Shown in pieces: positions 57,231 to 64,000 of a stretch of 64,000 bases of DNA. Position 1 is the first letter of the stretch. Each line of letters begins with the position of its first letter. The stretch comes from Bacteroidales bacterium (lineage in GTDB: Bacteria; Bacteroidota; Bacteroidia; Bacteroidales; UBA932), in contig JAFTCB010000038.1 in assembly GCA_017454905.1 (NCBI GenBank), positions 18,163 to 82,162 of the forward strand. Direction: 5' to 3'. Below the pieces are notes generated by a model, which saw only the letters and a program-made list of their open reading frames with translations, searched no databases and was not told the origin of the DNA. The translations under genes and the position numbers were made by a program.

Positions 57231-57238
57231 TACATTTG
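57231..57238 (+). promoter_or_regulatory. Candidate promoter of DUF308-recQ
   Basis: TACATTTG matches TAnnTTTG and lies 22 bases before the ATG at 57261. No convincing -33 TTTG is seen. Confidence 0.5.
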
Positions 57239-57260
57239 TAGACTTGATAAACTATTTGAC

Positions 57261-57832
57261 ATGAACAACGCTTTATCCCGCAAGATCTGCCTCGCCGTCA
57301 CCGGCGCAGCACTCATCGCTCTTGGTATTTTCTGCATCTGCCGCCCCGGCGCCACCATCGTCTCCATCGCCACGATCATGGGCGTGCTCGTGCTGATCTC
57401 CGGCATCGCCACGCTCTTCTACTGGGCCGGCGTGCGCGCGTTCTTCCCGCAGAGCGGCGCCACCTTCCTGTCCGGCGTGCTGCAGGTCGTGCTCGGCATC
57501 CTCTTCCTGAACAACAAGTTCATCGTGGCGGAGGCCCTGCCCATCATCTTCGCTTTCTGGATGCTGATGGAAGGCATCAACCTGGCGGTCCGCGCCCTGG
57601 ATTACAAGAAAGTCGGATTCGGGCTCTGGTGGCTCCAGCTGGCCTTCGGCATCGCCGCCGCCGTGCTTGGCTTCGCATCCCTGCGCGCTCCCCTCTCCAC
57701 GGGCGGCAGCACGCTCAGCGCCCTGATCGGCATCGGCCTTATCCTGATGGGGATGACATATCTGGTCGGCCTGGCCGGCGTCAGCCGTTTCCAGCGCCGC
57801 CTTTCCAGCAATCCCTGGATTGACGAACAGTA

Positions 57833-57833
<1 letters not shown>
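57261..57833 (+). CDS. DUF308/HdeD-family membrane protein
   Basis: 190 residues. Six hydrophobic helices in three pairs, each pair with a Gly-rich turn (Gly-Ile-Phe-Cys-Ile, Gly-Val-Leu-Val-Leu-Ile-Ser-Gly-Ile), the repeat pattern of DUF308/HdeD proteins. Escherichia coli HdeD is linked to acid resistance; in Bacteroidota the role is unknown. The stop TAG overlaps the GTG start of recQ by one base (TAGTG), so the two are translationally linked, but no functional link is evident. Confidence 0.8.
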
Positions 57834-59791
<1,958 letters not shown>

Positions 59792-59822
59792 CTGAAACGA
59801 ATGCAAAACCAATTATAATCAA

Positions 59823-62800
59823 ATGAAAACCAAGTATTTATTCGAGACATTGGCTGTCCTGGCGGCGATCCTCTCTGCAGGTTCGTGCGGGCAGCAGACC
59901 GATGTCCGCACCATGCACTATTTCCCCGACGGCAGGGACATCGTCTGCCTGAACGGGGACAACCGTTACACCCGCGCTCTGTACGGCACGCACACGCGCT
60001 TCCGCATGGAGACCAGCGACCGTCCGGTATTCGCCTCCTTCGACGGGGACAACAGCTGGAATTTCCGCTTCTATCTCACCGTTGACGGGGTGAAGAAGCA
60101 GCTGGATTCCACCTCCTGGTGCGAAGCCCGCTACCAGGGCGGCAAACGGAGCTACAAGGTCCGCGACAAAGCATGGGGCCGCGGCGAACTGGAGATCACC
60201 CTGCTCGCCTCCCAATTCGAAGAAGGGGCTGTCTGGCAAGTCAAGGCGGAAGGTTTCCGGGGGACGCCCCTGCTGCAGGTCCGGCAATGCCGCATCGCCG
60301 TCACCAAGATGAGCCGCAACGGCGACCTCGGTGTGGATCCGCGGGAGAATTTCGAGGCTTCCCCGGACGAAAAGGACCTGGCCGTCGTGGAATGGGAAGC
60401 CGCCCCGACATCCTACCTGATCTTCAGCGGCGATGCCCTGAGCGTACCCGAAACAGCTGCCGGGGAAGCGTATTATGCCCACGAAGAGGCAGCCTGGCAG
60501 GAGCTGGCGTCGATGGTGGAGATCAACACCCCGGACCCTTTCTTCAATACGCTGGGGGCCAATATGGTCCACGCCGGAGACGGCATCTGGGACGGTGTCA
60601 GCTACCTGCACGGAGCCGTGGGCTGGAGAAACCACTACCTGGGTTGGAGAGGTGCCTACACGGGGGACGTGATGGGCTGGAACGACCGCGCCAGGACCCA
60701 TTTCGCCTCTTATACCACCGCCATGGTGACGGACGTCCCGCCCGTCTATGAGCATCCCCAGCAGGGCCCCGAGAACAATCTCGCCCGCGCCAAGCGCGAA
60801 TGGGGCACGCCCATGTATTCCAACGGCTACATCTGCAACACCCCGGGCCGGACGGACCAGATCAGCCATTACGACATGAACCTCAACTATATCGATGAGA
60901 TGATGCGGCACTTCGGCTATGACGCAGATCCGGAATTCATGCGCCGGATGTGGCCGTACATCGTGCTGCACCACCAGTGGGAAAAGCGCAACTTCGATCC
61001 CGACGGAGACCATCTCTATGATGCCTACTGCTGCATCTGGGCCAGCGATGCCCTGTATTACAACGGCGGCGCCGTCACGCACTCCTCCGCCTACAACTAT
61101 TTCTCGAACCTCAAGACGGCCCGCATCGCCGAGATCATCGGCGAAGATCCCGCGCCGTACCGCGCAGAAGCCGAAGCCATCCTGAAGGCCATGAACGGGA
61201 GACTCTGGCTGGACGACCTGGGACACTGGGCGGAATTCCAGGATCTCATGGGCCTGAAGCGCATACACCCCGATGCCGCCATCTGGTCCATCTATACCCC
61301 GATCGACTGCGAAGCATGCACGCCCGAACAAGCATACCGGGCCACCGTCTACGTGGACAAGGAGATCCCGCACATCCCGGTCAGCTACGATTATGACGCC
61401 CGGGCCCTCAAGGCCCTGGGGCTCAAGCTTCCCAAGCCCGAGAAAGACCTCTTCACCGTCTCCACTTCCGACTGGATGCCTTATGTCTGGAGCACCAACA
61501 ATGTCGCCCACGCCGAAGTGGCCAACATGGCGCTCGCCTATCTGCAGGCCGGCCGCAATGATTCCGGCTTCCGGCTCCTGAAAGCGGACCTGCTGGATGA
61601 GATGTACCTGGGGCTCTGCCCCGGCAATTTCGGCCAGATCAGCTACTACGACAAGGCCAAGAACGAAGCTTACCGTGATTTTGCCGACAACGTCGGCATC
61701 ACTTCCCGGGCGATCATCAACGGCCTGTTCGGCATTCTCCCCGACGCGCTCGAAGGCAGGTGCATCCTCAAGCCGGCCTTCCCCGACGGATGGAAAGAAG
61801 CCTCCATCAAGACTCCCTATCTGAGCTATTCCTTCCGCCGCGAAGGCGGCAAGGACATCTATGAGGTGGAACAGCATTTCCCGCAGGCGCTGCAGATCGT
61901 CGTCCGGGCCAATGCCGGCGGCGGAGCCTATCTGGAGGTGAAAGGCACTTCAGACGCCGTCCAGACCATCGTCGTGGACAGGTCTGCGCTTCCCGAGGCT
62001 CCGGTGTACAAGCCCGTGCCCACCGCCCGGGCCAATGCGGCCGATCCCGCATACATGAGCGCGATGGGGCTGGATGACATCGCGCCCGATGCCATGGAAC
62101 ATGCCTCCATGGTGGACATCAGCGCGGCCTTCAACGCCAATGTAGACGATATCTTCCGCAATGAGTATCTCTCCCCGCGCCCGCCCGTGACCACCCTGCA
62201 GATCCCCATCCAGGGCGTCGGCGACTGGTGCACGCCCTTCGTCAAGCCGGAAATCGAGGACGACGGACTGCGCGCCTGCATCTCCGAAGGGGTATTCGAC
62301 ACCGGACTGGGCGTGCGTTTCCTTTCCCCCGCCCAGGGCTGGAACATCGCCTACACGTCCCTCTGGGACAATTACCCCGACAAACTGGAATTCCCGCTCG
62401 AAGGCCGTGCCCGTTGCGCCTACCTGCTGATGGCCGGCAGCACCAACAACATGCAGAGCCGGATCGACAACGGCGTCGTCACCGTCAGGTATACCGATGG
62501 CAGCACCTCCGAAATGCCGCTGCTCAATCCCATCAACTGGTGCTCCATCGAGCAGGACTATTACCGGGACGCCCTGGCCTTCTGGACCTCGCCCAAGATC
62601 CCTTACCGGGTCCTCCTGAGCGACGGGCAGACCGGCCGGGACCTTAGCGTGAACTATCTCAAGGCAGAAGAAAACGGGCAGCTCTATGACTTCATCAAAG
62701 TCACGGATCGGGGTATCCCGGGCGGTGCCGCACAGATCCTCCGGATGCCGCTCGACAAGGGTAAAGACCTTGCTTCCCTGGAACTGAAAACCCTGTCCAA

Positions 62801-62843
62801 CGATGTCGTCATCGGATTGATGGCCGTCACATTGGAAAAGTAA
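59823..62843 (+). CDS. DUF4450-type putative glycoside hydrolase, lipoprotein
   Basis: 1006 residues. A lipoprotein signal (SAGSC, Cys23) is followed by an N-terminal beta domain (about 30-230), an (alpha/alpha)6-barrel-like region (about 240-700) rich in Trp, Tyr, Asp and Glu (for example Trp-Arg-Gly-Ala-Tyr-Thr-Gly-Asp and Asp-Pro-Asp-Gly-Asp-His-Leu-Tyr-Asp), and a C-terminal beta region. This matches Bacteroidales DUF4450 proteins as I remember them. The barrel and surface location point to a polysaccharide-active enzyme, but I cannot name a substrate. It begins 31 bp after recQ and may be read from the same promoter. Located 3 kb from the arabinoxylan locus. Confidence 0.7.
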   Translation: MKTKYLFETLAVLAAILSAGSCGQQTDVRTMHYFPDGRDIVCLNGDNRYTRALYGTHTRFRMETSDRPVFASFDGDNSWNFRFYLTVDGVKKQLDSTSWCEARYQGGKRSYKVRDKAWGRGELEITLLASQFEEGAVWQVKAEGFRGTPLLQVRQCRIAVTKMSRNGDLGVDPRENFEASPDEKDLAVVEWEAAPTSYLIFSGDALSVPETAAGEAYYAHEEAAWQELASMVEINTPDPFFNTLGANMVHAGDGIWDGVSYLHGAVGWRNHYLGWRGAYTGDVMGWNDRARTHFASYTTAMVTDVPPVYEHPQQGPENNLARAKREWGTPMYSNGYICNTPGRTDQISHYDMNLNYIDEMMRHFGYDADPEFMRRMWPYIVLHHQWEKRNFDPDGDHLYDAYCCIWASDALYYNGGAVTHSSAYNYFSNLKTARIAEIIGEDPAPYRAEAEAILKAMNGRLWLDDLGHWAEFQDLMGLKRIHPDAAIWSIYTPIDCEACTPEQAYRATVYVDKEIPHIPVSYDYDARALKALGLKLPKPEKDLFTVSTSDWMPYVWSTNNVAHAEVANMALAYLQAGRNDSGFRLLKADLLDEMYLGLCPGNFGQISYYDKAKNEAYRDFADNVGITSRAIINGLFGILPDALEGRCILKPAFPDGWKEASIKTPYLSYSFRREGGKDIYEVEQHFPQALQIVVRANAGGGAYLEVKGTSDAVQTIVVDRSALPEAPVYKPVPTARANAADPAYMSAMGLDDIAPDAMEHASMVDISAAFNANVDDIFRNEYLSPRPPVTTLQIPIQGVGDWCTPFVKPEIEDDGLRACISEGVFDTGLGVRFLSPAQGWNIAYTSLWDNYPDKLEFPLEGRARCAYLLMAGSTNNMQSRIDNGVVTVRYTDGSTSEMPLLNPINWCSIEQDYYRDALAFWTSPKIPYRVLLSDGQTGRDLSVNYLKAEENGQLYDFIKVTDRGIPGGAAQILRMPLDKGKDLASLELKTLSNDVVIGLMAVTLEK

Positions 62844-62854
62844 CGGAAAATCAC

Positions 62855-62862
62855 TATATTTG
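62855..62862 (+). promoter_or_regulatory. Promoter of pckA
   Basis: TATATTTG is an exact TAnnTTTG match. ATTGG at 62831-62835 is a fair -33 box with a 19-base spacer. The predicted transcript would have a leader of about 55 bases, including a small GCCC/GGGC hairpin (62862-62880). Confidence 0.6.
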
Positions 62863-62923
62863 CCCGATTTAAAAAGGGCAACCCTCGGTTAATTCGAAAT
62901 AAACTTTTAAAATACAACAAATT

Positions 62924-64000
62924 ATGCCTAAGATTGATTTAAGCAAGTATGGTATCAAGGGTGTCACAGAGATCCTGTACAATCCGACTTACGAAGTCCT
63001 CTACAATGAAGAGACCAAGCCCGGCCTCGAAGGGTATGACAAGGGTCAGGTGACCGAACTCGGCGCCATCAACGTGATGACCGGCGTCTATACCGGACGC
63101 TCCCCCAAGGACAAGTATATCGTGATGGACAAGAACTCCAAGGACACCGTGTGGTGGAACACCCCGGAGTATCCCAACGACAACCACGAGATGTCCGAGA
63201 AGGTCTGGAAAGAGGTCAAGAACCTTGCACTCAAGCAGCTCTCCGGCAAGCGCCTCTTCGTCGTGGACGGCTTCTGCGGTACCCACAAGGACACCCGCAT
63301 GAAGGTCCGCTTCATCATGGAGGTCGCCTGGCAGGCCCATTTCGTGACCAATATGTTCATCCGCCCGCAGAACCAGGCCGAGTTCGACCAAGAGCCGGAC
63401 TTCGTGGTGTACTGCGCCGCCAAGGCCCGCGTCGAGAACTATGAGGAGCTGGGTCTCCGTTCCGATACCTGCGTTGCGTTCAACGTCTCCAGCAAGGAGC
63501 AGGTCATCCTCAACACCTGGTACGGCGGTGAGATGAAGAAGGGTCTCTTCTCCATGATGAACTACTACCTCCCGCTGAAGGGCATCGCCTCGATGCACTG
63601 CTCCGCCAACACCGACATGAACGGCGAGAACACGGCCATCTTCTTCGGCCTGTCCGGCACCGGCAAGACCACCCTCTCCACCGATCCCAAGCGTCTGCTC
63701 ATCGGCGATGACGAGCACGGCTGGGACGACGAGGGCGTCTTCAACTTCGAAGGCGGCTGCTACGCCAAGGTCATCAAGCTGGACAAGGAGTCCGAGCCCG
63801 ATATCTACAACGCCATCCGCCGCGACGCGCTCCTCGAAAACGTCACTGTGGATGCCAACGGCAAGATCGACTTCAACGACAAGAGCGTCACTGAGAACAC
63901 CCGCGTGTCCTACCCGATCTATCACATCAACAAGATCGTCCGCCCGGTGTCCCAGGGTCCTGCCGCCAAGCAGGTCATCTTCCTGTCCGCCGACGCTGTC
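62924..64000 (+). CDS. pckA: ATP-dependent phosphoenolpyruvate carboxykinase, 3' end outside window
   Basis: 359 codons are inside the window, open to the last base. Landmarks of the ATP type: Thr-Gly-Arg-Ser-Pro-Lys-Asp-Lys-Tyr near 57, Phe-Val-Val-Asp-Gly-Phe-Cys-Gly, the kinase loop Gly-Leu-Ser-Gly-Thr-Gly-Lys-Thr-Thr near 245, Ile-Gly-Asp-Asp-Glu-His-Gly-Trp and [10 protein letters not shown]. It interconverts oxaloacetate and PEP; in succinate- and propionate-forming Bacteroidales it usually runs toward oxaloacetate, saving ATP. It has its own promoter. Confidence 0.95.
   Translation, partial: MPKIDLSKYGIKGVTEILYNPTYEVLYNEETKPGLEGYDKGQVTELGAINVMTGVYTGRSPKDKYIVMDKNSKDTVWWNTPEYPNDNHEMSEKVWKEVKNLALKQLSGKRLFVVDGFCGTHKDTRMKVRFIMEVAWQAHFVTNMFIRPQNQAEFDQEPDFVVYCAAKARVENYEELGLRSDTCVAFNVSSKEQVILNTWYGGEMKKGLFSMMNYYLPLKGIASMHCSANTDMNGENTAIFFGLSGTGKTTLSTDPKRLLIGDDEHGWDDEGVFNFEGGCYAKVIKLDKESEPDIYNAIRRDALLENVTVDANGKIDFNDKSVTENTRVSYPIYHINKIVRPVSQGPAAKQVIFLSADAV

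Overview
The window looks like a chromosomal segment from a Bacteroidota (Bacteroidales-type) bacterium of fairly high GC. The evidence is fimbrillin/Mfa2/DUF4906 fimbrial genes, a TonB-dependent receptor paired with a DUF4249 lipoprotein, a DUF3244 protein, TPR regulators, many lipobox proteins, a short second SSB, a split 5'-nucleotidase, and promoter-like TAnnTTTG elements instead of a sigma70 -10 box. The genus cannot be fixed from sequence alone; an uncultured gut or rumen Bacteroidales lineage is a reasonable inference.

Layout. 1-7.0 kb (minus strand): an SSB paralogue leads a surface-fimbria operon of DUF3575 barrel, OmpA/TPR lipoprotein, fimbrillin, FimB/Mfa2 anchor and DUF4906 protein, the last cut by the window edge. 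7.3-11.6 kb: a small zinc-ribbon gene converges on an operon of an ABC exporter (ATPase plus permease) and the two halves of a 5'-nucleotidase. 11.6-14.3 kb: a GH51 arabinofuranosidase divergent from holA (DNA polymerase III delta). 14.4-25.5 kb: an accessory island, partly AT-rich, with a TPR/HTH membrane regulator, a DUF3244 protein, an S8 subtilisin-like lipoprotein, a DUF4249/TonB receptor pair, a second S8 gene reduced to its propeptide, a small barrel protein, a frameshifted lipoprotein and scattered remnants of a duplicated copy of the same operon. 25.6-28.8 kb: hpf, xerC, cca and an orphan HsdR_N-like nuclease domain. 28.8-57.1 kb: a large arabinose/arabinoxylan locus. 57.2-64 kb (plus strand): a DUF308 membrane protein, recQ, a DUF4450-type protein and the first part of pckA.

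The carbohydrate locus reads as a complete route from polymer to central metabolism. Esterases (CE6/CE1-type, type B, CE1-type, and an esterase fused to GH43) would remove acetyl or feruloyl groups. GH43, GH3, GH31, GH127 and the distant GH51 would release arabinose and xylose. An aldose epimerase and a sodium-solute symporter would deliver the sugar to AraA, an FGGY kinase and AraD. No SusC/SusD pair and no hybrid two-component regulator are present, which is unusual for a Bacteroidales polysaccharide locus. The promoter and terminator pattern suggests three leftward transcripts: 57.1-52.9 kb, 52.85-40.4 kb, and 40.3-25.6 kb. The last appears to run from GH31 through araDAB into cca, xerC and hpf.

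The most striking features outside the carbohydrate locus are two. One is a 159-bp palindromic element carried in frame inside xerC. The other is the decaying duplicated protease/TonB operon at 15-25 kb, with a propeptide-only protease homologue, a T8-tract frameshift and a 55-bp exact copy of the receptor gene's 3' end.
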